Part shown: positions 24,486-32,324 of the stretch, one piece after another | Layout of the letters: each line of letters opens with the position of its first letter | Numbering within the stretch: the first letter of the stretch is position 1 | From: Kitasatospora indigofera | GTDB taxonomy: Bacteria > Actinomycetota > Actinomycetes > Streptomycetales > Streptomycetaceae | Reading direction: 5' to 3' | NCBI RefSeq assembly: GCF_014655955.1 | Contig: NZ_BNBO01000019.1 | Coordinates: 57,391-121,390 of the forward strand | DNA length: 64,000 nt | Translations under genes and position numbers: made by a program | The notes under the pieces: generated by a model | Databases searched by the model: none | Told to the model about the DNA's origin: nothing | The model's input: the letters and a program-made list of their open reading frames with translations, nothing else

Positions 24486-25223
24486 TCAGGTGAGCACGCG
24501 CAGCGCGTACCCGGTCACGATGCCCAGCGCGTTGGTGGCCCAGTGCAGGCCGGCCGGGGCGAGCAGGCTGCCGCTGCGCCGCCGCAGCTCGCAGAAGAGG
24601 ACGCCGGCCAGGCCGGTGAACAGGACGGTGCCGATCTCCACGACCACCACGCCGAGCACCGAGTCCCCGAACAGCGGTTCGAGGGCGGGCTTGTCGTCGG
24701 AGAGGTGCAGCGAGGGCAGGATGTGCCAGAGCCCGAAGAGGAGGGAGGAGCCGATGGTGGCGACCTTGACGTCCCACTCCTTGCGGAGCAGGCCGTAGAG
24801 CACGCCCCGGAAGGCGACCTCCTCCAGCAGGACGGTGCCCAGCGGGATCCGGACCAGTACCTGGAAGGCGACGGTGGCGCCGCTGTCGCCCTCGGTACGG
24901 CGGTCGGTGAACAGCTCCCGGGTCGGCGGCAGCAGGGCCGCCACCAGGTAGACCGCCGCCACCAGGCCGATCAGGACGCCGGCCCAGCGGGCGCCGCGGC
25001 CCCAGCCGGCGCGGTCCAGGCCGGCGTCGGCCCAGCTGCCGCCGGCCAGGCGCAGCACGCCGAGCAGCAGGGCGGCCGTCAGCGGGGCGGTGATCAGGTA
25101 GGCCCCGGGGGCGAGCCGGTTGTTGAGGATGTTGACCAGCACCAGGACCAGGACGGTGACGGCCACGCCGGTCCGTACGCCGATCACGCCGCCGGTGCCC
25201 GGTCCGCTGCTCTCTCGCTGCAC
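24486..25223 (-). CDS. CPBP-family intramembrane glutamic endopeptidase
   Basis: 245 residues from a GTG at 25223 with GGAGG just upstream. About seven or eight hydrophobic segments. The two CPBP/Abi motifs are intact: EEVAFRGVLYGLL (EExxxR, about residues 149-161) and LLFGLWHILPSL (the FxxxH-type histidine), plus a C-terminal HWATNALG. The family includes CAAX prenyl protease Rce1 and bacterial immunity or regulated-proteolysis proteins. The substrate is unknown; no bacteriocin gene is adjacent. Confidence 0.9.
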   Translation of the reverse strand: MQRESSGPGTGGVIGVRTGVAVTVLVLVLVNILNNRLAPGAYLITAPLTAALLLGVLRLAGGSWADAGLDRAGWGRGARWAGVLIGLVAAVYLVAALLPPTRELFTDRRTEGDSGATVAFQVLVRIPLGTVLLEEVAFRGVLYGLLRKEWDVKVATIGSSLLFGLWHILPSLHLSDDKPALEPLFGDSVLGVVVVEIGTVLFTGLAGVLFCELRRRSGSLLAPAGLHWATNALGIVTGYALRVLT

Positions 25224-25370
25224 TGTCGCCTCCTCACGGCTCGCTCCCCATCCTCGGGGCTGCGGGCCGGGACCGCCCGGGGGCGTGCCGGGGAGCGGGC
25301 CAGGAGGTGCCGGCGGAGCCGGCCGTGGGACGGAGCCGGGCGGCGCCGGCGCTGGGACGGAGCCGGGCGG

Positions 25371-25402
25371 GGCCGGCCGGGCGGTGCGGCACCCGGCCGG
25401 CC
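25371..25402 (-). terminator. stem-loop terminator after the MFS gene
   Basis: GGCCGGCCGGG (25371-25381) pairs perfectly with CCCGGCCGGCC (25392-25402), about 43 nt beyond the stop codon of the leftward MFS gene. Two direct copies of GGGACGGAGCCGGGCGG lie just beyond (about 25327-25371). Confidence 0.6.
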
Positions 25403-25444
25403 CCGCCCCGGCCCGTCCTCCCGGAGGCTCCGGGGTACGGGCGC

Positions 25445-26698
25445 TCAGGACCGAGGGGCCGCCGGTCGGACGGCGGGCAGCGCGGCGGTCCGCCGGCGGC
25501 GCAGGCGCAGGGCGGCGGCCACCAGCGCGGTGACCGCGCCGAGCAGGCCGACCGCTGCCGCCAGGCTGCCCGCGGCGGGGGCCAGTCCGAGCAGGACCAG
25601 CGGGCAGACGAACTCGCCGAGGAAGAACGCGGCGTTCCAGAGCCCGGTGCCGCGCCCGCGGTCGGCGAAGTCGAGCAGGGCCGTCGCGCGGGTGAGCAGG
25701 GTCGGCAGCAGCATGCCGCCGCCCAGGCAGTTCAGGACGGCGCCGGCCACCAGCACCGGCATGCTGCCGGCGAGCCACATCACGCCGAAGCCGGCCGCGC
25801 AGAGCGCGAGCACGGCGGGCAGCAGCCGTTCGGCGTGGTCGGCGAGGCGGGTGAAGGTGAACGCGCCGATCACGGTGGCCACGCTGGCGGTGGCGGTGGC
25901 CAGGCCGATGGTGCTGGACTCGGTGATGCCCAGGTCGTCCAGCAGGTTGGAGGTCATCACGGGCACGGTGTAGAAGACGACGGCGCCGAAGAAGGTGAGC
26001 GCGCAGGGGCCGGCCATCCGCCGCCAGGGGAAGGGGCGGGGGGTGTCCTGCGACGAGGGCCCGGCGGTGGGCCGCGCGGCGCCGTGCGGGGTGGTCAGCA
26101 CGGTGGCCATCAGCGGCGCCAGCAGCAGGCTCACCGCGTACGCCCAGAAGGGGGCCCGCCAGCCGGCCTCGCCGATCGCGCCGCCGACGGCGAAGAAGGC
26201 GGTGGCGGACAGGGCGCTGCAGATGGTCTGCAGGGCGAGGTAGCGCTCGCGCTGCTTGCCGGACCAGTAGTCGCCGATCAGGGTGGTGCAGCAGGTCATG
26301 ATGGCGGCCTCGACGATGCCGAGCAGGGCCCGGCTGGCCACGACGGCACCCAGCGAGTCGAGCCAGAGCGGCGCGGTGCCGATCGGGGCGTAGAGCAGGC
26401 TGGCGCCGATCAGCAGGCGCTTGCGGCCGAGCCGGTCGACCAGCAGGCCGGCGAAGGGGGCCAGCAGGCCGAGGGCCAGCGCGGGGATGGTGAGTGCGAC
26501 CGGTACCAGCGCCTTCGCGCCGGCGGTGGAGGCGAAGTGGTCCTGCATCTTGGGCAGCAGCGGGGCGATCAGGACGGCCCCGAGGATGGGCAGGCAGCTG
26601 CCGGCCATCAGGACTACGGCCTGCAGGCGTGACGGGGCGGGGGGTCCGGGGGTGGGCGGGGCCGCCGGGTCGATGGTGGCGGTCGTGGGGGAGGGCAC
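25445..26698 (-). CDS. MFS transporter (drug/metabolite efflux type)
   Basis: 417 residues with about 12 membrane segments. The motif-A region after segment 2 reads GLLVDRLGRKRLLIG, typical of major facilitator antiporters, and a second-half counterpart reads RLADHAERLLP. A Pro-rich cytoplasmic N-terminus (~22 residues) precedes segment 1, and Arg/Pro-rich residues end the protein. The family moves small molecules with proton exchange; the substrate is unknown. The AT-richer leader (26739-26757) is probably its promoter region, though no clean consensus was found. No regulator lies next to it. Confidence 0.9.
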   Translation of the reverse strand: MPSPTTATIDPAAPPTPGPPAPSRLQAVVLMAGSCLPILGAVLIAPLLPKMQDHFASTAGAKALVPVALTIPALALGLLAPFAGLLVDRLGRKRLLIGASLLYAPIGTAPLWLDSLGAVVASRALLGIVEAAIMTCCTTLIGDYWSGKQRERYLALQTICSALSATAFFAVGGAIGEAGWRAPFWAYAVSLLLAPLMATVLTTPHGAARPTAGPSSQDTPRPFPWRRMAGPCALTFFGAVVFYTVPVMTSNLLDDLGITESSTIGLATATASVATVIGAFTFTRLADHAERLLPAVLALCAAGFGVMWLAGSMPVLVAGAVLNCLGGGMLLPTLLTRATALLDFADRGRGTGLWNAAFFLGEFVCPLVLLGLAPAAGSLAAAVGLLGAVTALVAAALRLRRRRTAALPAVRPAAPRS

Positions 26699-26835
26699 GG
26701 TGAGTCTCCGTCAATGGGCGGGTGTGCGGTAGAGGTGAGGTATACACATAACCGTCTCGTCGTACCAACGTGGTGTCAGGTAGTGAACATCCGAAGCACG
26801 TTCGACGGATCCTCCCGCACCGCTCCGCAGCGGGC

Positions 26836-26870
26836 GGAACGGCCGGCCGGGTGATCCGGCCGGCCGTTCC
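26836..26870 (-). terminator. strong stem-loop terminator after geosmin synthase
   Basis: GGAACGGCCGGCCGG (26836-26850) pairs perfectly over 15 bp with 26856-26870 around a 5-nt loop, 39 nt beyond the geosmin synthase stop codon. No T-run. Confidence 0.75.
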
Positions 26871-26908
26871 CGCTCTCGCCCCCTCCTGCCCCTCGGGCCG
26901 CCCGGTGG

Positions 26909-29539
26909 TCAGCCCGGCTGTCCCACCAGGGTGGCGATCCGGGCCGCCGCCGTGCCCAGTCCGGTCGGGCCGGTGAAGCTCACGCCGGACAGCTCCGGCA
27001 GGCCCTGGTGGCGCAACGCCTCCTCCTGGTACCGGAAGCAGCCGAAGTGCCAGTTGAGGATGCCGGCCAGCCAGTCCTGCAGCTCGCGGACGTAGCCGTC
27101 CAGGACCGCCCTGGCCTCCTTGGTCAGCTTGAAGTCGTCGTACAGCACCGGCAGTTCGTGCGCGACGACGTGCTGGAACTGCCGCATCCGGGAGTTCATC
27201 AGGTCGTCCACGATCGCGAGCGCGGTCGGGTAGTCGCAGTCGAAGAAGTTCTGCACGACGAGGACGCCGTTGTGCACCTCGCCCTCGTACTCGATCTCCT
27301 TCTGGTACGAGAACACGTCGTTGACCAGGCAGGCGTAGTCCGCGGCCGAGTTCTCCAGCGAGCGCAGCGGCCCGCTGCGGTAGATCTCCGGCGGTACCTG
27401 CCGCCCGTGCGCGAGCCGGCACAGACTCATCGTCAGGTCGGAGCCGAAGGTCTTGCGGCGCATCTCCAGGTAGTCCACCGGATCGGGGATCCGGTGCTGC
27501 GCCTGGTTGGCCAGCTCCCAGAGCCAGCTCTCGGTCATGTCCTCGACCGAGGTGCGGAACTGCTGCCGGGCCTCCGGCGTCATCGGCCCGGCGGTCCTGG
27601 TCCACAGGTCGGCCAGGCCGCGCTCCAGCGCGTTGGCGGGGGCCGGCGCGGCGGCGCCGTCCAGCGGCATGAACAGCGAGAGCCGGGCGTTGCAGGCCCT
27701 GGCGCCCAGCAGGTCGCGGGGGCGGCCGTAGACCACCGGGTAGTAGTCGTCCCCGTAGGTTCCCCAGGCCAACCAGGCCGAGGTCAGGTCCAGTTCGGCG
27801 AGGGTGGCGTACGGGTGGATGCCCGCCGAGCAGAGCGGGAGGTCGATGCCGGCGGCCCGCTCCTCGTCCCAGACGTGCGAGCCGGGGACGCCGGGCTGCG
27901 GCTGTAGCATGCCCGTCCGGCGGCACCAGTCGAGGGTGTTGCGCCGGGAGGCCTCCAGGTGCGGGCTCAGCCGCAGCCCGAACGGCATCCGGAAGTCCGG
28001 CAGCCGGGACGGCCCGACCGAGCGGTACGGCACGTGCGTGAAACTGCGGGCCCGGCCGGTGCCGGCCGTCGCGCCCAGGCGGCCGAGGTCCAGCGCGGAC
28101 GTCCCGAGCGACCCCGCGCCGTACGGTGACCAGCCGGTGGGGGCCGTGCCGGTGCCGCCGCCGTTCATGTACCGGCTGGAGCGCATGTGCCACTCGTGGC
28201 CGCCCGACTGCCAGTCCTGGAGGCCCTTGACGTACGCCAGCACCCGCGCGCAGTCCTGCGGGTCGAGGCCGTGCTCGGCGAAGAGCGGGGCCAGCTCCGT
28301 CACGACGGTGTTCTCGAACTGGTGCAGGCGCGAGGTGAGCAGTTCGTTGACCGCGTCGGCGGCCTCCTGGGTGGTGCAGCCGAGGAAGGTCTCCAGGACC
28401 AGGACGCCGTTGCTGAGCTCGCCCTCCTCCTCGGTCTCCCGCTGGTAGGAGAACAGGTCGTTGCGCAGGTGGACGCCGTCCGAGAAGGTGTCCTTGAGGA
28501 CCCGCAGCGGCCGGGAGGCGGCGACCACGGCCGGCACCTCGGCGCCCACCGCGTGCTCGACCAGGCCCGCCGACCAGGGCGCGCCGCCGACCTTGCGGCG
28601 CATCTCGATGTACTCGACCGGGTTGGGCGTGCGGCCGGCGTTGATGTTCGAGAGCTCCCAGAGCGACTCGTTCAGCAGGTGCTCGGTGCTCTCCGCGAAC
28701 CGGGACCGCCAGTCGGCGGACATGCCGGGCACCGTCCTGGCCCAGAGGTCCGCGAGCCCGGCCTCGACCGGGTTGGTGGGGGCGGGCACCTCGGCGCCGA
28801 GGTCCAGCGGCATGAAGGCCGGCAGCCGGTCCAGATAGGCCTTGCCGCCCTCGCGGTCCTGGGAGCGCTTGAAGATCTCCAGGAAGTGGTCGTCGAAGAA
28901 GAAGACCCACACGTACCAGTCGGTCACCAGGGCGAGTTCCTCGGCCGGGGCGTCCGGGTGGGTGTAGGCGCAGAGCAGGGCGTAGTCGTGCGAGTCGAGG
29001 TCGTGCTCGTCCCAGATGCCGGAGCCCTCCACCATGCCCATCGAGCGGGCCCAGGCCTTGGTGTGGGTGCGGGCGTGCTCCAGGTGCGGGTTCAGCCGGG
29101 CGGGGTGGGGGAGGTAGAACTCCGGCAGCTGGAAGGGCTGCGCGGGTGCGGATCTCGCGGGTGCGGATTTCCCGGGGCCGGCCGGTGCGGTGTCGGCCTG
29201 GGCGGATCCGGCAGGTCCGGGAAACGGGGCGCCGGGCATCGGCAGGCCGGGAATCCCCGCGCTCGGGGTGGCGATGCCGGGAATCCCCGTACTCGGGGTG
29301 GCGATGCCGGGAATCGCCCCGCCCGCATACGTGGTGCCCGGAATCGCCGGGGCCGAGAGCGCCGGCCGGGCGGGTGCCACCCACGGGTGCGGCAGGGCGG
29401 GAATGCCGGGCCGGGGACCGGTGAGGCCCGGCCCCGGAAGCCCGGAACCACCGGGGACCGGCAGGCCGGGGCCTGCCCCTCCGGGGCCCGCCGGGCCGGT
29501 GACGGCGAGGTGCGGATTCGTCTGATCGGGCTGTTTCAT
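26909..29539 (-). CDS. geoA: geosmin synthase (germacradienol/geosmin synthase, bifunctional)
   Basis: 876 residues from the ATG at 29539. Two class-I terpene synthase domains: the N-terminal one (PFQLPEFYLPHPARLNPHLE from residue 135; metal motif DDHFLE 216-221; NDLFSYQRE 360-368) makes germacradienol from farnesyl diphosphate. The C-terminal one (DDYYP 597-601; NDVFSYQKE 740-748) fragments it to geosmin and acetone. Known enzymes are about 725-740 residues and begin close to the PFQLPxFYxPHPARLNPHL motif. This protein carries about 134 extra Gly/Pro/Ala-rich residues, including GIATPSTGIP/GIATPSAGIP repeats. No Shine-Dalgarno is clear at 29539; TTG 29611 or ATG 29581 are possible earlier starts. 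Confidence 0.95.
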   Translation of the reverse strand: MKQPDQTNPHLAVTGPAGPGGAGPGLPVPGGSGLPGPGLTGPRPGIPALPHPWVAPARPALSAPAIPGTTYAGGAIPGIATPSTGIPGIATPSAGIPGLPMPGAPFPGPAGSAQADTAPAGPGKSAPARSAPAQPFQLPEFYLPHPARLNPHLEHARTHTKAWARSMGMVEGSGIWDEHDLDSHDYALLCAYTHPDAPAEELALVTDWYVWVFFFDDHFLEIFKRSQDREGGKAYLDRLPAFMPLDLGAEVPAPTNPVEAGLADLWARTVPGMSADWRSRFAESTEHLLNESLWELSNINAGRTPNPVEYIEMRRKVGGAPWSAGLVEHAVGAEVPAVVAASRPLRVLKDTFSDGVHLRNDLFSYQRETEEEGELSNGVLVLETFLGCTTQEAADAVNELLTSRLHQFENTVVTELAPLFAEHGLDPQDCARVLAYVKGLQDWQSGGHEWHMRSSRYMNGGGTGTAPTGWSPYGAGSLGTSALDLGRLGATAGTGRARSFTHVPYRSVGPSRLPDFRMPFGLRLSPHLEASRRNTLDWCRRTGMLQPQPGVPGSHVWDEERAAGIDLPLCSAGIHPYATLAELDLTSAWLAWGTYGDDYYPVVYGRPRDLLGARACNARLSLFMPLDGAAAPAPANALERGLADLWTRTAGPMTPEARQQFRTSVEDMTESWLWELANQAQHRIPDPVDYLEMRRKTFGSDLTMSLCRLAHGRQVPPEIYRSGPLRSLENSAADYACLVNDVFSYQKEIEYEGEVHNGVLVVQNFFDCDYPTALAIVDDLMNSRMRQFQHVVAHELPVLYDDFKLTKEARAVLDGYVRELQDWLAGILNWHFGCFRYQEEALRHQGLPELSGVSFTGPTGLGTAAARIATLVGQPG
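29246..29305 (-). repeat. 30-bp direct repeat inside the geosmin synthase N-terminal extension
   Basis: Two near-identical 30-bp units (29246-29275 and 29276-29305), with a partial third from 29306, encode GIP-rich decapeptides. They account for part of the extra N-terminal region of GeoA and suggest growth by tandem duplication. Confidence 0.85.
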
Positions 29540-29639
29540 GGGTGCCGTTTCTGATGCCGTGTCATCCGTTCGGCTCAGCATTACCCGGGCGTCCGAAGGC
29601 GTATCCGGCAACAGAAACAGTCATATCAGCCGACAAGAA

Positions 29640-29666
29640 TGGGGCCCCGCGGCAAGCGGGGCCCCA
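29640..29666 (-). terminator. stem-loop terminator at the end of the cvn operon/monooxygenase gene
   Basis: TGGGGCCCCGC (29640-29650) pairs perfectly with GCGGGGCCCCA (29656-29666) around a 5-nt loop, 56 nt beyond the leftward monooxygenase stop. It separates the cvn operon from geoA. Confidence 0.75.
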
Positions 29667-29721
29667 CCAGGTCGAACAGGTCGGAATCAGTGCCGGCGCA
29701 CCGGACGGCCGTACGAGGGGA

Positions 29722-30855
29722 TCAGTACGGACGTACGAGGAAGTGTGCCGCGCCCGGGATGCCGACCTTCAGCAGCTCGTCCTCCTCGGGCGTGGTGGCG
29801 GTGCCGGTCTCCTGCTTGAGGATCGCCCGGGACAGGCTCTGCACCCACATCGCGCGCGGGCGGCGGCGGGCCTCCCAGGCGGCCAGCGCCCCGGCCACGT
29901 CCGCCGCCGCGTCCAGGCTCTCGGCCAGCACCAGGGCGTCCTCCACGGCCATCGCGGCGCCCTGGGCGAGGTGCGGCGTGCTGGCGTGCGCGGCGTCGCC
30001 GGCCAGCACCACCCGGCCGACGTACCAGGCGTCCTCGACGGTGACCTGGGAGATCCGCGAGTACACCACCGCGGCCGGGTCGGTGACGTGGACCAGGGCC
30101 GCGGCCACCGGGCCGGCGAAGGAGGCGAGGCGCTCGGCGAGCTGCTCGTGGGCGTGCTCCGGGTCCGGCCGGAAGTCCTCGGCCTCGGCGAACACCGTGC
30201 CCAGGTACATGGTGTCGTCGGTGATGGGGGTCAGCAGCGCCTTGGCGTTCAGGTTGCCCGCGCTCATCACCACACCCCGCACCTCCGGGTCGCGCGGCAC
30301 GGTGACCCGCCAGTTGGCGAAGCCGGTGTACTCGGGCTCGAAGCGGTCCCCGTACAGGCGCTTGCGCAGCGGCGAGCCGATCCCGTCGAAGCCGACCACC
30401 AGGTCCCAGCGGCCGGAGCTGCCGTCCGAGAGCGTGACGTCGACGCCCTCGCCGTCGTCGGCCAGCTCGGTGATGGTGGTGCCGAAGCGGATCTTCGCAC
30501 CGGCCTCCGCGGCCGCCCGGCCGAGCACCTTCGCCAGCGCCGGGCGGGGGATGCCGTTGTTCGAGGGGGCGTCCGCCATCCGCGGCTGCGGGATCTTGGC
30601 GAGGGTGGCGCCGGCCGGGTCGCAGATGGTCAGCACCTCCCACTCGAAGCCCGCCGCCAGGCACTCCTCCAGCACGCCGATCTCCCGCATCACGTGCAGC
30701 GCGTTGGAGGGCTGGATGATGCCGACGCCGAGGGCGTCGAGCTCGTCGCGCAGCTCGGCGACGTCGACCTGGTGGCCGCGCCGGGCCAGGGCGGTGGCCA
30801 GGGTCAGGCCGCCGATGCCGCCGCCGTGGATCAGGACGCGCAGGGGTGAGGACAT
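29722..30855 (-). CDS. FAD-dependent monooxygenase downstream of the conservon
   Basis: 377 residues from ATG 30855 (GGAG about 9 nt upstream). Group-A flavin monooxygenase motifs: GGGIGGLTLATAL with ELRDE ending strand 2, GFDGIGSPLRKR (GDG-type region) and GDAAHASTPHLAQGAAMAVEDA for FAD binding. Compared with TetX-like enzymes, the last motif has AQGA in place of GEGAN, closer to salicylate/6-hydroxynicotinate-type hydroxylases. It begins only 25 bp after cvnD and is probably co-transcribed. Several streptomycete conservons end in a cytochrome P450 gene (cvnE); here a flavin enzyme fills that position. Substrate unknown. Confidence 0.9.
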   Translation of the reverse strand: MSSPLRVLIHGGGIGGLTLATALARRGHQVDVAELRDELDALGVGIIQPSNALHVMREIGVLEECLAAGFEWEVLTICDPAGATLAKIPQPRMADAPSNNGIPRPALAKVLGRAAAEAGAKIRFGTTITELADDGEGVDVTLSDGSSGRWDLVVGFDGIGSPLRKRLYGDRFEPEYTGFANWRVTVPRDPEVRGVVMSAGNLNAKALLTPITDDTMYLGTVFAEAEDFRPDPEHAHEQLAERLASFAGPVAAALVHVTDPAAVVYSRISQVTVEDAWYVGRVVLAGDAAHASTPHLAQGAAMAVEDALVLAESLDAAADVAGALAAWEARRRPRAMWVQSLSRAILKQETGTATTPEEDELLKVGIPGAAHFLVRPY

Positions 30856-30880
30856 GACGGGGGTCTCCAAGGGGGGTGGG

Positions 30881-31471
30881 TCAGCCGACCGGGGCGGCCA
30901 GCGGGGCGGGCAGGGTCATCAGGTGGTCGACCAGGGCGAGCAGCAGGTCGCGGCCGAAGACCCGTTCGCGGACGTCGCCGAGCAGCAGCGGCACCTGCGG
31001 GTCGAGGTCGAGGGCGGACCTGATCTCCTCCGGGGTGCGGGTGTTGCGGCCGTGGAAGCAGTTGATCGCGACGACGAAGGGGATGCCCCGGCTCTCGAAG
31101 AAGTCGATCGACGCGAAGCTGCTCTCCACCCGGCGGGTGTCGACGATGACGACGCCGCCGAGCGCGCCGTTCACCAGGTCGTTCCACATGAACCAGAAGC
31201 GCTCCTGGCCCGGGGTGCCGAAGAGGTACACCACCAGCTCCGAGCTGATGGTGATCCGGCCGAAGTCGAGGGCGACGGTGGTGGTGTCCTTGTTGTCGAC
31301 GCCGCTCAGGTCGTCGACGCCGATGCTGGCCCGGGTCAGGTACTCCTCGGTGCGCAGCGGCGCGACCTCGCTGAGGGCGCCCACCAGGGTGGTCTTGCCC
31401 ACGCCGAAGCCGCCCGCGATCAGGATCTTGACGGCGGCGGGCGCCGTCTGGCTGTTCGTCCCGATGGTCAT
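30881..31471 (-). CDS. cvnD: conservon GTPase CvnD
   Basis: 196 residues. A Ras-like small GTPase fold: P-loop GGFGVGKT (residues 20-27), switch-II DFGR and YLFGTPGQERF, and NxxD-equivalent VAINCFHG. Family members act as peripheral membrane GTPases in a complex with CvnA-C that resembles eukaryotic GPCR/G-protein signalling, controlling development or antibiotic onset in Streptomyces. It starts 5 bp after cvnC. Confidence 0.94.
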   Translation of the reverse strand: MTIGTNSQTAPAAVKILIAGGFGVGKTTLVGALSEVAPLRTEEYLTRASIGVDDLSGVDNKDTTTVALDFGRITISSELVVYLFGTPGQERFWFMWNDLVNGALGGVVIVDTRRVESSFASIDFFESRGIPFVVAINCFHGRNTRTPEEIRSALDLDPQVPLLLGDVRERVFGRDLLLALVDHLMTLPAPLAAPVG

Positions 31472-31476
31472 GTTCG

Positions 31477-31893
31477 TCAGAGTCTCCGGAGTCCTTCGCG
31501 GACGGCCGTGAGCAGGCCGAGGTTCACGCCGCCGCCGCCCGCGGCCACCGAGAGCGGCGCGCGGGCGAGCAGCAGGCCCTGGGCGATCAGGTCGCCCAGC
31601 AGGATCTTGGTCACCGAGATCGGCAGGTTGAGTCCGGCGGCCACCTCGGCCACCGCCGCCGGGCGGCGGCAGCGGTCGAGGATGAGGCGGTGCTCGGGCT
31701 GGAGCCCGCGCGGGGTCCGGCCGGGCCGGCCGAACTCCGCGCGGGGGCCGTCCTGGACGGTCGTCAGCACGGTGATGAGGGTGAGGTCGTCACGCTCGGG
31801 GGCGGTCCGGCCCCGGGTGATGGTGTAGGGGCGCACCATCGTGCCCGTCAGGTCGTCGTCGTCCTCCTCCTCGTCGCTCCAGTGCGGCCTCAC
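31477..31893 (-). CDS. cvnC: conservon protein CvnC (DUF742)
   Basis: 138 residues. Acidic N-terminus (DEEEDDDDL), then the DUF742 core MVRPYTITRGRTAP and a winged-helix-like C-terminal half (HRLILDRCRRPAAVAEVAAGLNLPISVTKILLGDLIAQGLL). CvnC proteins bind the other conservon members; DNA binding has not been shown to my knowledge. Its ATG overlaps the cvnB stop by 4 nt. Confidence 0.93.
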   Translation of the reverse strand: MRPHWSDEEEDDDDLTGTMVRPYTITRGRTAPERDDLTLITVLTTVQDGPRAEFGRPGRTPRGLQPEHRLILDRCRRPAAVAEVAAGLNLPISVTKILLGDLIAQGLLLARAPLSVAAGGGGVNLGLLTAVREGLRRL

Positions 31894-32324
31894 CCTCGGC
31901 CGCCCCGGGCGGCGAACGCGTCGAACTCCGAGCGGGCCGGGGTGGTCAGCTTCTGGCCGACCTGCTGGACGAGGGTGTGCATGGCCATCGACATGACCTC
32001 GGCGTCGACGTCCTGCGAGGCCACCACCGCGAGGTGGGTGCCCTGGGCGGCCGCGATGATGAACAGCCAGAGGTCGGCGAGCTCGACGATCACCTGGTGG
32101 ACCTGGCCGCCGTCGAAGAGCTGTCCGACACCGCGGGCCAGGCTCTGCTGGCCGGTGGCGACGGCGGCGAGCCGCTCGGCGTCCGACCGGTCGATGCTGC
32201 GGGAGTGGCTGACCACCAGGCCGTCGTCGGAGAGCAGAACGGCGTGCCGGGTGCCGGCCACCGAGTCGACGAGTCCGTCCAGCAGCCAGTCCAGGTCCTG
32301 ATGGGTGGCTATCGTGCGCGTCAT
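31890..32324 (-). CDS. cvnB: conservon protein CvnB (roadblock/LC7)
   Basis: 144 residues. Roadblock/LC7 domain over most of the length (LDWLLDGLVDSVAGTRHAVLLSDDGLVVSHS... LFIIAAAQGTHLAVVASQDVDAEVMSMAMHTLV). MglB-like roadblock proteins modulate small GTPases, here CvnD. Start overlaps the cvnA stop by 4 nt, so the operon is translationally coupled. Confidence 0.94.
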   Translation of the reverse strand: MTRTIATHQDLDWLLDGLVDSVAGTRHAVLLSDDGLVVSHSRSIDRSDAERLAAVATGQQSLARGVGQLFDGGQVHQVIVELADLWLFIIAAAQGTHLAVVASQDVDAEVMSMAMHTLVQQVGQKLTTPARSEFDAFAARGGRG

